A stretch of DNA of 64,000 bases from assembly GCF_007745175.1 (NCBI RefSeq), contig NZ_CP036271.1, forward strand, positions 248,001 to 312,000, in the 5' to 3' direction. The stretch's first letter is position 1. Each line of letters opens with the position of its first letter. This DNA comes from Caulifigura coniformis (GTDB lineage: Bacteria; Planctomycetota; Planctomycetia; Planctomycetales; Planctomycetaceae). The notes beneath the pieces were generated by a model. That model made no database searches and was not told the DNA's origin. It worked only from the letters and a program-made list of their open reading frames with translations. This document shows positions 9,208 to 18,071 of the stretch, in pieces. Made by a program: the position numbers and the translations under genes.

Positions 9208-10377
9208 ATGTTCAAACACTTCTGTCACGTTGCCTTCGCCGTCGCCGCCCTGCTGTGGGCCGCGAGCGCCTCGGCGTGCAATGTGCCCGTCTTCCGATAC
9301 GCGCTCGAGCGCTGGCAGAACGACCTCTACCACGTCGTCGTCTTCCATCGCGGCGAACTCTCCGCCGACGACAGGGCCCGTGTCGACAACATCGGCCGGC
9401 GTTCGTCGACCGAAGGCGGCACGACCAACCTCGAAGTCACGACCGTCGATCTGTCGCAGCCATTCGAGCCCGGATACGAAGACCTGTGGAAAACAGTCCC
9501 GTCCGAGACGCCCCTCCCCTACGTGCTGCTCCAGGCGCGAATGGGGCGTGACAAGACGCTCACGGTCTGGAACGGCCCGCTCGCCAAGGTCGAAATGGAC
9601 ACGCTGGCGATGAGCCGTGACCGTCAGGAGATTGTCGATCGCCTGATGAAAGGCCACTCGGCCGTGTGGGTCGTCCTCCCGGGCAAGGACGACGACGCGA
9701 CGCACAACACCGTGAACCTCATTGAAACCGAGCTCAACCGCCTGCAGGATGAGCTGCCGCTCCCCGAAGGCATCGGCGCTCCCGGCTCGGAAGTCTTCTC
9801 CGAAATTCCTCTCACGCTCCGATTCTCGGTGCATGTGCTGAAGCCCGGTCCCGAAGCGGATGTCCTCCTTCCGGAGATCTTCCGCCGCGTCGCGCCCGGC
9901 GCGGCGGCCGATGGCCAGCCGCTGGTCGCCCCCGTGTTCGGTCGCGGCCGGGCCGTCGATGTCATCCCCGGCGATAAGGTCGACGAAGCCACAGTGGAAG
10001 ACCTCTCCCGTTTCATCTGCGGCGCCTGTTCCTGCCAGGTGAAAGAACAGAACCCCGGCTTCGACCTCCTCATGGCCGTGAAGTGGGACGAACGGCTCTT
10101 CGCCCCCGGCCAGCTCCCCCCCAAAGACACGCCAAAGAAACAGGGGACGGAACTGGTCAAGATCGCCCCGGGCCCAGCCACCGGCGGCCAGGGGGACGCA
10201 TCGCCCATGGCGTCCACGGTCGTCACCGACAAGCCGGCCGTCAGCCCGCCGCTCACCCAGGCGGAGCACGATGAGAAAGTCCGAGAAGCCAGACAGGAGT
10301 TGATCGCGGTATTGGTGGGGGTCTTGCTCCTGGCGGGCGTCTTCGGACTCTCCATGTACTCCGCGAACAGACGATAG
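9208..10377 (+). CDS. Exported, C-terminally anchored protein of unknown function
   Basis: A 389-residue protein with an N-terminal signal peptide (VAFAVAALLWAASASA, cleavage before CNVPVFRYAL) and a C-terminal transmembrane helix (about 363-383, LIAVLVGVLLLAGVFGLSMY). The mature domain contains a compact Cys motif CGACSC near residue 271. I do not recognise the family. It lies 26 bp upstream of the tandem ModA-like protein and probably shares its transcript, which suggests a joint envelope role, possibly with a metal or oxyanion. That link is inference from spacing only. Confidence 0.7.
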   Translation: MFKHFCHVAFAVAALLWAASASACNVPVFRYALERWQNDLYHVVVFHRGELSADDRARVDNIGRRSSTEGGTTNLEVTTVDLSQPFEPGYEDLWKTVPSETPLPYVLLQARMGRDKTLTVWNGPLAKVEMDTLAMSRDRQEIVDRLMKGHSAVWVVLPGKDDDATHNTVNLIETELNRLQDELPLPEGIGAPGSEVFSEIPLTLRFSVHVLKPGPEADVLLPEIFRRVAPGAAADGQPLVAPVFGRGRAVDVIPGDKVDEATVEDLSRFICGACSCQVKEQNPGFDLLMAVKWDERLFAPGQLPPKDTPKKQGTELVKIAPGPATGGQGDASPMASTVVTDKPAVSPPLTQAEHDEKVREARQELIAVLVGVLLLAGVFGLSMYSANRR

Positions 10378-10403
10378 GCGACGCGTTCTCAGAAAGTTCG
10401 GAA

Positions 10404-11999
10404 ATGAAAAACATTGGTGTCCTGTTCATCGCCTCGCTGGTTCTCCTCGGCGTCCTTGCGTGGCAGCTCCTCTCGTCGACAGCCCCCCAGCCCGCGGCCG
10501 GACCCGCCCCCGCGCCCGGAGACGCCCCGGTCGCCTCCAGCGGCAATCCCCTCACCGCCTTCGTCGCCGCCAGCAACCGGGCCGTCTTCGAAGCCCTCCG
10601 AAAGGACTACGAAGCGGCCTACAACACGCCGATCGAAGTGCAGTACGGCCCGTCGCAGACGCTCCTCTCGTCGATCGAAGTCAGCGGATCGGGTGACCTC
10701 TACCTGCCCGCCGACGACAGCTATCTCGACATCGCCGCCGGCAAGGGGCTGATCAAGGAACGCCTCCCGCTGGCCACCATGCAGGCCGTCGCAGTCGTCG
10801 CGAAAGGCAACCCGAAGAAGGTGCAGTCACTGGCCGACCTCGAACGGGAAGACGTCAAGCTCGTCCAGGCCGATCCCGACGCCGCCGCCATCGGCAAGCA
10901 GACGCGCGAAATGCTCCAGGCTGCGAACAAGTGGGATTCGCTGAAAGCCCGGACCACTGCGTTCAAGACAACCGTGAACGACGTCGCCAACGATGTGAAG
11001 ATTGGTTCCGCCGATGTCGGCATCATCTACGACGCCGTCGCCGCGACCTATCCCGACCTCGAAATCGTCCGCATTCCCGAACTCCAGCCTGTCACGGCCA
11101 ACGTCGCCGTCGCGGTCACCGCCTCCACGAAGCAGCCCACCCGCGCCCTCCACCTGGCACGCTACCTTGCCGCTGTCGACAAGGGACTCGTGAAGTACAG
11201 GGAGTTCGGCTTCACCCCCGTCCAGGGAGACGTCTGGGCCGAGACGCCCGACGTGCTTGTCTATGCCGGTTCGATGCTCAGGCCGGCCGTCGAGGAGACG
11301 TTCAAGGAGTTCGAAACCCGGGAAGGAGTGAAGGTCACGCGCGTCTACAACGGCTGCGGCATCCTCGTGGCGCAGATGAAAGCCGGCCAGCAGCCCGATG
11401 CCTATTTCGCCTGCGACAGCGAATTCATGAACGAAGTCCAGGATCTCTTCCAGCCCCGCGCGGACGTCTCCCAGAACGAACTGGTGATCATTGTCCCCAA
11501 AGGAAACAAGCACAATATCGCCACGCTCAAGGATCTCTCGAAGCCCGGACTGCGGGTCGGCGTCGGACACGAAAAGCAGTGTGCGATGGGATGGCTCACG
11601 CAGCGCACGCTCGTCGAAGGAGGGGTCAAAGACGAAGTCATGTCGAACGTCACCGTCCAGACGCCGACAGGCGACATGCTCGTCAACCAGATCAAGACCG
11701 GCTCGCTCGACGCGGCCGTGGCCTACATCAGCAATGCGGCCGGGTCGGGCGACACCCTCGATGCCATCCGCATCCAGGGCCTGCAGTGCGCCATCGCGGT
11801 CCAGCCGCTGGCGGTCGCGAAGTCGACAAAACACCCGCAGCTGATGGAACGACTCGCCGAACGCCTGAAATCGGCCGAGTCGAAGTCGCAGTTCCTGAGC
11901 TTCGGCTTCAGCTGGAAGTCCGATGCGCCGGTGTTCGGCGGTGCATTGCCCACGGACGCCGGGAAGGCGGCCGACTCAAAGCCTGCTGAAGATAAGTAA
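10404..11999 (+). CDS. Tandem ModA-like periplasmic substrate-binding protein
   Basis: A 531-residue protein with an N-terminal hydrophobic leader (IGVLFIASLVLLGVLAWQLL). It contains two copies of the type II periplasmic-binding fold of the ModA/molybdate family: residues about 45-278 (LTAFVAASNRAVFEALRKDY ... SGSGDLYLPADDSYLDIA) and about 280-505 (VLVYAGSMLRPAVEETFKEF ... QMKAGQQPDAYFACDSEFM). ModA proteins are normally about 250 residues with one domain. No ABC permease or ATPase gene is adjacent, so transport may depend on unlinked components or the protein may have a sensing role. An exported protein lies immediately upstream. Confidence 0.85.
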   Translation: MKNIGVLFIASLVLLGVLAWQLLSSTAPQPAAGPAPAPGDAPVASSGNPLTAFVAASNRAVFEALRKDYEAAYNTPIEVQYGPSQTLLSSIEVSGSGDLYLPADDSYLDIAAGKGLIKERLPLATMQAVAVVAKGNPKKVQSLADLEREDVKLVQADPDAAAIGKQTREMLQAANKWDSLKARTTAFKTTVNDVANDVKIGSADVGIIYDAVAATYPDLEIVRIPELQPVTANVAVAVTASTKQPTRALHLARYLAAVDKGLVKYREFGFTPVQGDVWAETPDVLVYAGSMLRPAVEETFKEFETREGVKVTRVYNGCGILVAQMKAGQQPDAYFACDSEFMNEVQDLFQPRADVSQNELVIIVPKGNKHNIATLKDLSKPGLRVGVGHEKQCAMGWLTQRTLVEGGVKDEVMSNVTVQTPTGDMLVNQIKTGSLDAAVAYISNAAGSGDTLDAIRIQGLQCAIAVQPLAVAKSTKHPQLMERLAERLKSAESKSQFLSFGFSWKSDAPVFGGALPTDAGKAADSKPAEDK

Positions 12000-12169
12000 G
12001 CTCAAGCACGACGCGCGCCTCGCCGGCGTGGTCACGCCCGCAGCGTCTCACCGGCCTTCCAGCCGCGCGACACGCCGGTTGTTCCCACGTCGCCACTGGC
12101 GTAAAGTCACCGCGCGGATCTGGCCAATCTCTTTGACCTTCCCGGGCCCGCTTCGCGTTCAGGAGTCGA

Positions 12170-12649
12170 TTGGCCAGTGAGGCGCCGCCTCATCCGCCGG
12201 CCGCCATTGCCCCGCAACCCAGTTCCGCCGTGATGATTCCCGATACCGGCCTCGAATGGATTGTGGATGCACGCGGATGCCCGGCCGAATCGCTGCGCGA
12301 TCTGCCTGCCGTGCGCCGCTGCTGTGAGCGGATCGTCCGCGAAATGACCCTCCACGTCGTCGGACAGCCCCAGTGGCGTCAGTTCGACGGACCCGGCGGC
12401 GTAACCGGCCTCTACCTCCTCAGTGAGTCCCACCTCAGCGTCCATACCTTCCCCGAGTTCGGGCTGCTCTGCCTCAATGTCTACTGCTGCCGCCCACGCT
12501 CCGGCCTCGATTGGGAACGGGTGCTGAACGAGGAACTCGGCGCCGCCGCCGTCGTCGTCCGGCAACTCACCCGCGGGCTCCATGAACTGCCGGGAGACCG
12601 GCCCGTCCCGCAGTCTCCCTGGGCAGACCTCGGAGGCGAGCCCACGTGA
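12170..12649 (+). CDS. speD: S-adenosylmethionine decarboxylase proenzyme
   Basis: A 159-residue pyruvoyl enzyme that would supply decarboxylated SAM for aminopropyl transfer. The self-cleavage site is visible in LLSESHLSVHTFPE: Ser87 would become the pyruvoyl group. His92 and Cys107 sit at the same spacings (5 and 20) as the catalytic His68 and Cys83 relative to Ser63 of the Thermotoga enzyme. Start choice is uncertain: TTG at 12170 has AGGAG four bases upstream, while the in-frame ATG at 12233 begins MIPDTGLEWIVDA, closer to the family's usual start. It overlaps the DUF4178 gene by 4 bp (GTGA) and heads the polyamine cluster. Confidence 0.88.
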   Translation: MASEAPPHPPAAIAPQPSSAVMIPDTGLEWIVDARGCPAESLRDLPAVRRCCERIVREMTLHVVGQPQWRQFDGPGGVTGLYLLSESHLSVHTFPEFGLLCLNVYCCRPRSGLDWERVLNEELGAAAVVVRQLTRGLHELPGDRPVPQSPWADLGGEPT

Positions 12650-14253
12650 AGGCCTTCGCCGCAAATTGCCCAGGGTGCGGAGGTCCCGTCGAATTCGGCG
12701 TCGGCGGTTCGCTCGTCACGATCTGCGACTTCTGCCACACGGCCGTCGCACGCACGAACAAATCGGTCGAAGACCACGGCAAGGTCGCCGACCTCATCCA
12801 GACACGCTCTCCGCTCGCCATCGGCATCACCGGAAAGTTCCGCGGCAAACCGTTCGAGATCGTCGGCCGCGTCCAGTACCGGCATCCCGCCGGAGGCGTC
12901 TGGGATGAGTGGTATCTCTCCCTGCCGGGCGAACGCATCGGCTGGCTCGCCGAAGCCCAGGGACGTTTCTACCTGCTGTTCGCCAGGCCAGCCAAAGTTC
13001 TCGGGCGCATTCCAGCGTTTGAATCCCTGTCGCTCGGCGACACGTTCGATCTCGGCCAGGAACTCGGCACGATCACCGTATCGGAGAAGGGAATCGCGAC
13101 CGCCGGAAGCGCCGAAGGAGAGATCCCCTGGGACTTCCGCCCGGGAGCCGAGCATCGCTTCGCCGACCTCGGCGGACCCAACAAAACCTTCGCAACTATT
13201 GAGTTCGATTCCACGGCGCCCCCCGGTCGGGACGACGACTCCGGCGACGCCGCTCCGAAACGCGGGCCGGTCAACGTCTACATCGGCCGCGAAGTCTCGC
13301 TTGCCGAACTCGGAATCACGGTGAAGGCCGATGAGTCAAAGGGCGTCGGCCGCACAGGAACGGCCCAGCTCAACTGCCCTCAATGCGCCGGGCCGCTGCA
13401 GCTCTTCGCTCCCGATGTTTCCGAACGGGTCACCTGCCCCAACTGCAAGGCGCTGATCGACTGCAGTCAGGGCAAGCTCCAGTACCTCACGACGATCAAG
13501 TCGAAGAAGGCCCCCAAACCGCGGCTCCCCATGGGCGCCCGCGGGAAGATCGACAACGTCGAATGGACGCTCATCGGCTTCCTGCAGCGCTACGTCATCT
13601 ATGAGGGACGCCGCTACTACTGGACGGAATACCTGCTCTACGAGCCCGCCCAGGGATTCCGCTGGCTCGTGAACAGTGAAGAGCACTGGAACTTCGTCTC
13701 CCCGGTTCCCCCCGGCGAAGTGACCGGCGGAGGAACGACCGCCCGTTGGGGAAGCCGAACCTTCCGCCTCTACCAGAAGGGGACTGCCTACGTCGGCTAT
13801 GTGCTCGGCGAGTTCTACTGGAGAATCTCCGTCGGCGAGACGGCCGAAACACGCGACTACATCGACCCGCCCCTCATGCTCTCGTTCGAAGGCTCCGGCA
13901 CGGCGCTGTCGTCCGAGATGAATATCTCCGTCGGACGCTACATGCCGCATGAAGAAGTCGAAGCGGCCTTCGGAGTGACAGACCTCCCCCGCGGCTGGGG
14001 CGTCTCGCCCAATCAGCCGGCCCCGCCTGTCGGTTCCATGATTCTCAGCTGGGCCGCGTTCGTCGGCCTCATGATGACCTTCTACGTCGTCGCACAGACG
14101 AAAATCTTCACCCCCGAGCCCGACGGCTGGCTCTTCTGGTACGGGTTCCTGGCGGTCTCGGCCGTCCCGGCCATGTCCGTCCTCTATGCCTGGTCGTTCG
14201 AACATCGGCGCTGGGAAAACAGCGACTACTCCCCCTATGCGACGAGGGACTGA
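12646..14253 (+). CDS. DUF4178 membrane protein with zinc ribbons
   Basis: A 535-residue protein starting at GTG 12646, inside the speD stop. Two zinc ribbons are visible: CPGCGG...CDFCH near the N-terminus and CPQCAG...CPNCKA near residue 245. Each is associated with a DUF4178 module (DEWYLSLPGERIGWLAEAQG; VIYEGRRYYWTEYLLYEPAQ, FRWLVNSEEHW), so this looks like a duplicated DUF4178 protein. Two C-terminal transmembrane helices lie at about 464-483 and 493-514. DUF4178 has no known activity but recurs next to DUF350 and membrane aminopropyltransferases, as here. It is probably membrane-anchored with the soluble part in the cytoplasm. Confidence 0.85.
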   Translation: MKAFAANCPGCGGPVEFGVGGSLVTICDFCHTAVARTNKSVEDHGKVADLIQTRSPLAIGITGKFRGKPFEIVGRVQYRHPAGGVWDEWYLSLPGERIGWLAEAQGRFYLLFARPAKVLGRIPAFESLSLGDTFDLGQELGTITVSEKGIATAGSAEGEIPWDFRPGAEHRFADLGGPNKTFATIEFDSTAPPGRDDDSGDAAPKRGPVNVYIGREVSLAELGITVKADESKGVGRTGTAQLNCPQCAGPLQLFAPDVSERVTCPNCKALIDCSQGKLQYLTTIKSKKAPKPRLPMGARGKIDNVEWTLIGFLQRYVIYEGRRYYWTEYLLYEPAQGFRWLVNSEEHWNFVSPVPPGEVTGGGTTARWGSRTFRLYQKGTAYVGYVLGEFYWRISVGETAETRDYIDPPLMLSFEGSGTALSSEMNISVGRYMPHEEVEAAFGVTDLPRGWGVSPNQPAPPVGSMILSWAAFVGLMMTFYVVAQTKIFTPEPDGWLFWYGFLAVSAVPAMSVLYAWSFEHRRWENSDYSPYATRD

Positions 14254-14257
14254 CCCG

Positions 14258-14431
14258 ATGAAACAGCTTCTGCGGTTCTACCTGGCGATGGGAGCAGCCA
14301 CCTGCGGCTGGTTCCTGCTCGCCTGCATCCTGGGATGGCGCGCCCCGGATCTCGGATTTGTCCGCGCCATGACGACACCCACCAGCTACGGCGGTCGCAG
14401 CTCAGGCGGCTTCTGGGGAGGAGGCAAATAG
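14258..14431 (+). CDS. Small single-span membrane protein of the polyamine cluster
   Basis: A 57-residue protein starting 4 bp after the DUF4178 stop. One transmembrane helix (FYLAMGAATCGWFLLACILGW) is followed by a short tail ending in Ser/Gly repeats (GGRSSGGFWGGGK). Its last base overlaps the GTG start of the DUF350 gene, so the two are translationally coupled. The Gly-rich tail and position suggest a conserved accessory subunit, but no family is recognised. Confidence 0.65.
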   Translation: MKQLLRFYLAMGAATCGWFLLACILGWRAPDLGFVRAMTTPTSYGGRSSGGFWGGGK

Positions 14432-14703
14432 TGACTACCGTGACCACACTGGCTCAGGCCGCCATCGAGATCGCACCCGCACCCGCCCGCAGCGGGCTCA
14501 TGGTCGATCACATCATCGGCGCTGTCGTTTACGCCGCGCTCGGCATTCTCGTCCTGCTCATCACGCTCTACGGCATGGCCCGGTTCGCGCCCTTCCCGCT
14601 CCATAAGGAACTGGAAGAAGACCAGAACGTCGCCGTCGCCATCGTGATCGCCTCCGTCCTCCTGGGAATCTCGATCATCATCGCCGCGGCCATCATGGGC
14701 TGA
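14431..14703 (+). CDS. DUF350 family membrane protein (single repeat)
   Basis: A 90-residue protein starting at GTG 14431, preceded by the purine-rich GGGGAGGAGG. Two transmembrane helices are visible ([20 protein letters not shown] and [20 protein letters not shown]). Between them lies [14 protein letters not shown], which matches the DUF350 signature of a charged loop followed by Asn-(V/A)-Ala-x-Ala. Typical YjfL-type proteins carry two such repeats and four helices, so this is a half-length version that may dimerise. DUF350 is repeatedly found beside membrane spermine/spermidine synthases. Confidence 0.8.
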   Translation: MTTVTTLAQAAIEIAPAPARSGLMVDHIIGAVVYAALGILVLLITLYGMARFAPFPLHKELEEDQNVAVAIVIASVLLGISIIIAAAIMG

Positions 14704-14797
14704 CGACGCAGCCGGCGAACCAACCGCGCGCCCTGCGCATCCCCGCCGATCCGTCCTCCAGGCCCTCCGGCGTCTCCGCGCGCCGGCGCAGATCTCC

Positions 14798-16330
14798 ATG
14801 CATCGCACTCCCCTCTGGCTCCTGTATCTCAACGTGCTGGTCATCGCGACCTGCGGGTTGATCTACGAGCTCCTGGCGGGAACCCTCGCCAGCTACGTCC
14901 TCGGCGATTCCGTCACGCAGTTCTCGCTCGTCATCGGCGTCTACCTCTTCGCCCTCGGGGCCGGTGCCTGGCTCTCGCGATTCGTCACCACCGCGCTCGG
15001 CCGCACCTTCATCGAAGTCGAATACGGCGTCGCACTGCTCGGCGGGTTCAGCGCGCCCCTCCTCTTCCTCAGCTTCGCCTATCTCGACGCCTTCCGCCCC
15101 TTCCTGTTCACGATGGTCTTCCTGATCGGAACCCTCGTCGGCCTCGAACTCCCCCTCCTGATGCGGATCCTGAAGGAGCACCTCGAGTTCGAAGAGCTTG
15201 TCTCCCGCGTGCTGACCTTCGACTACATCGGCGCACTCGTCGCCTCCGTGATGTTTCCCATGCTCCTCGTCCCCCGACTGGGCCTTGTTCGCACCTCGCT
15301 CGCCTTCGGCCTCCTCAACGCGCTCGTCGGGCTCTGGGGAACTCACCTGCTCCGCCCCATCCTCTCCAGCCGGGGGCTCGCCAGCCTGCGCTTCCGCGGC
15401 GTCGTGGTTGTCATCGTCCTCGTCATCGGACTCATCAAGGCCGACCGCCTGACGACGATCGCGGAAGAAGGCGTCTTCGAGCACCCGATCGTCTACGCCC
15501 ACACCAGCCCCTTTCAGCGTCTCGTCCTCACGCAATCCCCCAATGGATTCCAGCTCTGGCTCAACGGCCACCTGCAGTTCAACTCGATCGACGAATATCG
15601 CTACCACGAGGCGCTCGTCCATCCCGCGTTTGCCGCGCGGCCTGGCTCGAAACGCATCCTCATTCTCGGTGGCGGCGACGGGCTCGCCCTCCGCGAAGTG
15701 CTCCGGTATCCAACCGTCGAGTCGGTCACACTCGTCGATCTCGACCCGGCGATGACCTCCCTACACGAACACTTCCCACCGCTGAAAACGCTTGCCGCCG
15801 ACTGCTATGCCGATCCTCGCGTGCGCGTCATCAACGACGACGCCTACCTCTGGGCCGGGAGGCAATCCCCGCGCGATCAGCCGTTCGATCTCGTGCTGAT
15901 CGATTTCCCCGACCCCAACAGCTTCTCGGTCGGGAAGCTCTACACGTCGCGGTTCTACAACCTGTTGCGTCGGTGCGTGAGCGACGACGCGATCGTCTCG
16001 ATCCAGTGCACGTCTCCGCTGATCGCTCCGCAGTCGTACTGGTGCATCCTGAAAACAATGGAGTCCGCCGGCTTCCACGTCGCCCCCTTCCAGGCGACCG
16101 TTCCATCGTTCGGCGTCTGGGGCTTCGCACTCGCCTCCCCGTCCCCCGTCAATCGACCCGCCCGGCTCGCCCCGGCCATCGTCGGACAGATCCGGTTCCT
16201 CAACGACGAATCCCTCGCCTCCCTGTTCGAACTCCCGGCCGACCTCCAGCCGCGCGACGTCGAGATCAACCGCCTCGACAGCCAGGCCCTCGTGCGCTAC
16301 TACGAGTCGGAGTGGCGGCAATGGAACTGA
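14798..16330 (+). CDS. Membrane-bound polyamine aminopropyltransferase (spermine/spermidine synthase-like)
   Basis: A 510-residue protein. About seven transmembrane helices fill the N-terminal 215 residues ([39 protein letters not shown] and others). A cytosolic spermidine-synthase domain follows, with the SAM-binding loop [17 protein letters not shown] near residue 286, [10 protein letters not shown] and [11 protein letters not shown]. The soluble enzyme moves an aminopropyl group from decarboxylated SAM to putrescine or spermidine; the membrane form's acceptor is not established. With speD upstream, the donor can be made from the same operon. Its end overlaps the FAD oxidoreductase start by 10 bp. 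Confidence 0.88.
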   Translation: MHRTPLWLLYLNVLVIATCGLIYELLAGTLASYVLGDSVTQFSLVIGVYLFALGAGAWLSRFVTTALGRTFIEVEYGVALLGGFSAPLLFLSFAYLDAFRPFLFTMVFLIGTLVGLELPLLMRILKEHLEFEELVSRVLTFDYIGALVASVMFPMLLVPRLGLVRTSLAFGLLNALVGLWGTHLLRPILSSRGLASLRFRGVVVVIVLVIGLIKADRLTTIAEEGVFEHPIVYAHTSPFQRLVLTQSPNGFQLWLNGHLQFNSIDEYRYHEALVHPAFAARPGSKRILILGGGDGLALREVLRYPTVESVTLVDLDPAMTSLHEHFPPLKTLAADCYADPRVRVINDDAYLWAGRQSPRDQPFDLVLIDFPDPNSFSVGKLYTSRFYNLLRRCVSDDAIVSIQCTSPLIAPQSYWCILKTMESAGFHVAPFQATVPSFGVWGFALASPSPVNRPARLAPAIVGQIRFLNDESLASLFELPADLQPRDVEINRLDSQALVRYYESEWRQWN

Positions 16331-17976
16331 CGACACCACGAAACCAGGAATCTCCGACGACCGGCCTCTCCCGCCGCGACGCCCTCAAAACGCTCCTGTC
16401 CCTTCCTCTCGCAACTCTCCCCGGCTGTTCCTCTCCGCCGCCGTTCACTGGGGAAATCGTCGGTGCATCGGCCTCGCTCGGCCATCGCGTGCGGGAACTC
16501 GCACACCTCGATGTCAGCCGCCTCCCCGCCAGCGAAGTCGACGTGGTGATCGTCGGCGGGGGATTGGCCGGCCTTTCGGCCGCGTGGCGACTGCAGAAAG
16601 CCGACCGCTCCAATGTCGCAATCCTCGAAGTCGAGCCCCGCGTCGGAGGGACCGCCGCGTCCGGCCGTTCCGAGGTCACCCCCTATCCCTGGGGCGCTCA
16701 CTACGTGCCGACGCCCGGCCCCGACAACCCGGCCCTCCTCGAAATCCTCGGCGAGCTCGGCGGCGTGGAGTCGAAGAACACCGATGGCTCCCCCGTCTTC
16801 GCCGAACACGTCCTCTGCCGCGAACCGGAAGAACGCGTCTTCCACAACGGCGAGTGGCACGAAGGCCTCTATCCCGGCGACGGCGCCAGCGAGGACGACC
16901 TGGCCGAGCTGAAACGGTTTCAGGCGGAAGTCGATCACTGGGTCGCCTGGCGCGATGACCAGCAGCGGCGGGCCTTCACCCTCCCCCTGTCAAGTTGCTC
17001 GCAACACGACGAGGTGACCTCCCTCGATCGCATCACGATGGCCGCATGGCTCGATGAGCACGGCTTCCGCTCCCCGCGACTCCGCTGGCTCGTCGACTAC
17101 AGCTGCCGCGACGACTACGGCTCGACAATCGAACAGACCAGCGCCTGGGCCGGCCTCTTCTACTTCGCCAGCCGCCAGTCCCTTCCCGGAACCGAATCAG
17201 CCCCGTTGCTCACCTGGCCGCAGGGACTGGGACGCATTGCCGATCATCTCGCATCGAATCTCGGCGATCGCATCCACACCTCGACCGCCGCTCTCCGGGT
17301 CGAACGATCAGACGCGGGAACTCTCCACGTCGTCGCCTGGTCCGCCGCCGAGAACCGCCTCGTCCGCTGGACCGCCCCCCACGTCATCCTCGCGATCCCG
17401 CAGTTCGTCGTTCCCTACATCGTCCCCGCCTTGCCCGAGGCACGAAAACACGCCTGCCGCGCGTTCGAATACGGTTCATGGCTGGTTGCGAATGTGCACC
17501 TGAAGGACCGCCCCGCAAATCACGGCTTCGAGCCCGCCTGGGACAATGTCTTCCACGACAGCCGGTCGCTCGGATATGTCACGGCCACCCACCAGACCGG
17601 CCGCGATCACGGCCCGACCGTCTGGACCTGGTATCTGCCCCTCTCCGATCGCCCGCCGCGCGAGGCCCGGCAGTGGCTCCAGGAACTGACCTGGGAGCAG
17701 GCGTCCGCCCTCGTCGTGGCCGATCTGGAGACCGCCCATCCCGACATCCGCCCCCTGATCGCACGGATCGACGTCATGAAATGGGGACACGCAATGGTTC
17801 GCGCAGCTCCGGGATTTCTCTGGGGACCACATCGCGCACAGGCCGCCGCCCCCTGGGACGGCATCCACTTCGCCGGAACGGACCTCAGCGGAATCCCGCT
17901 GTGTGAAGAAGCCGTTCACCACGGAGTCCGCGCGGCCGATGAAGTGTTGAAGCAAGCCTCCGGGATCAAGGCCTGA
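16321..17976 (+). CDS. FAD-dependent amine-oxidase-like oxidoreductase, Tat lipoprotein
   Basis: A 551-residue protein. The leader has a twin arginine ([20 protein letters not shown]) ending in a lipobox LPGC with Cys36, so it is probably Tat-exported and lipid-anchored. The dinucleotide-binding motif [20 protein letters not shown] lies at about residues 73-92 and a second FAD segment follows ([13 protein letters not shown]). Near the C-terminus, [21 protein letters not shown] resembles the FAD-binding end of flavin amine oxidases. The substrate is unknown; a polyamine or polyamine-modified molecule is plausible from context. The start overlaps the aminopropyltransferase by 10 bp. Confidence 0.82.
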   Translation: MELTTPRNQESPTTGLSRRDALKTLLSLPLATLPGCSSPPPFTGEIVGASASLGHRVRELAHLDVSRLPASEVDVVIVGGGLAGLSAAWRLQKADRSNVAILEVEPRVGGTAASGRSEVTPYPWGAHYVPTPGPDNPALLEILGELGGVESKNTDGSPVFAEHVLCREPEERVFHNGEWHEGLYPGDGASEDDLAELKRFQAEVDHWVAWRDDQQRRAFTLPLSSCSQHDEVTSLDRITMAAWLDEHGFRSPRLRWLVDYSCRDDYGSTIEQTSAWAGLFYFASRQSLPGTESAPLLTWPQGLGRIADHLASNLGDRIHTSTAALRVERSDAGTLHVVAWSAAENRLVRWTAPHVILAIPQFVVPYIVPALPEARKHACRAFEYGSWLVANVHLKDRPANHGFEPAWDNVFHDSRSLGYVTATHQTGRDHGPTVWTWYLPLSDRPPREARQWLQELTWEQASALVVADLETAHPDIRPLIARIDVMKWGHAMVRAAPGFLWGPHRAQAAAPWDGIHFAGTDLSGIPLCEEAVHHGVRAADEVLKQASGIKA

Positions 17977-17981
17977 CGTGT

Positions 17982-18000
17982 CACGGCTCCGTGAGCCGTG
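17982..18000. repeat. Short hairpin repeat, copy 1
   Basis: CACGGCTC pairs with GAGCCGTG around a 3-base loop, just after the oxidoreductase stop. A near copy, including the following AATGTC/CATGTC, occurs at 37971-37989. There is no U-tract, so it looks more like a REP-type or processing hairpin than an intrinsic terminator. Confidence 0.6.
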
Positions 18001-18071
18001 CGAATGTCGAAAACGATTCCCTACCAAAGAAAACCACCTGCGAATCCAGCCGTTCCCCTCCGCAGCCCCTC

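Noticed and set aside
8227-10269. 680-codon open frame on the minus strand
   Set aside because: It spans two real plus-strand genes and their intergenic gap; no motif or start signal.
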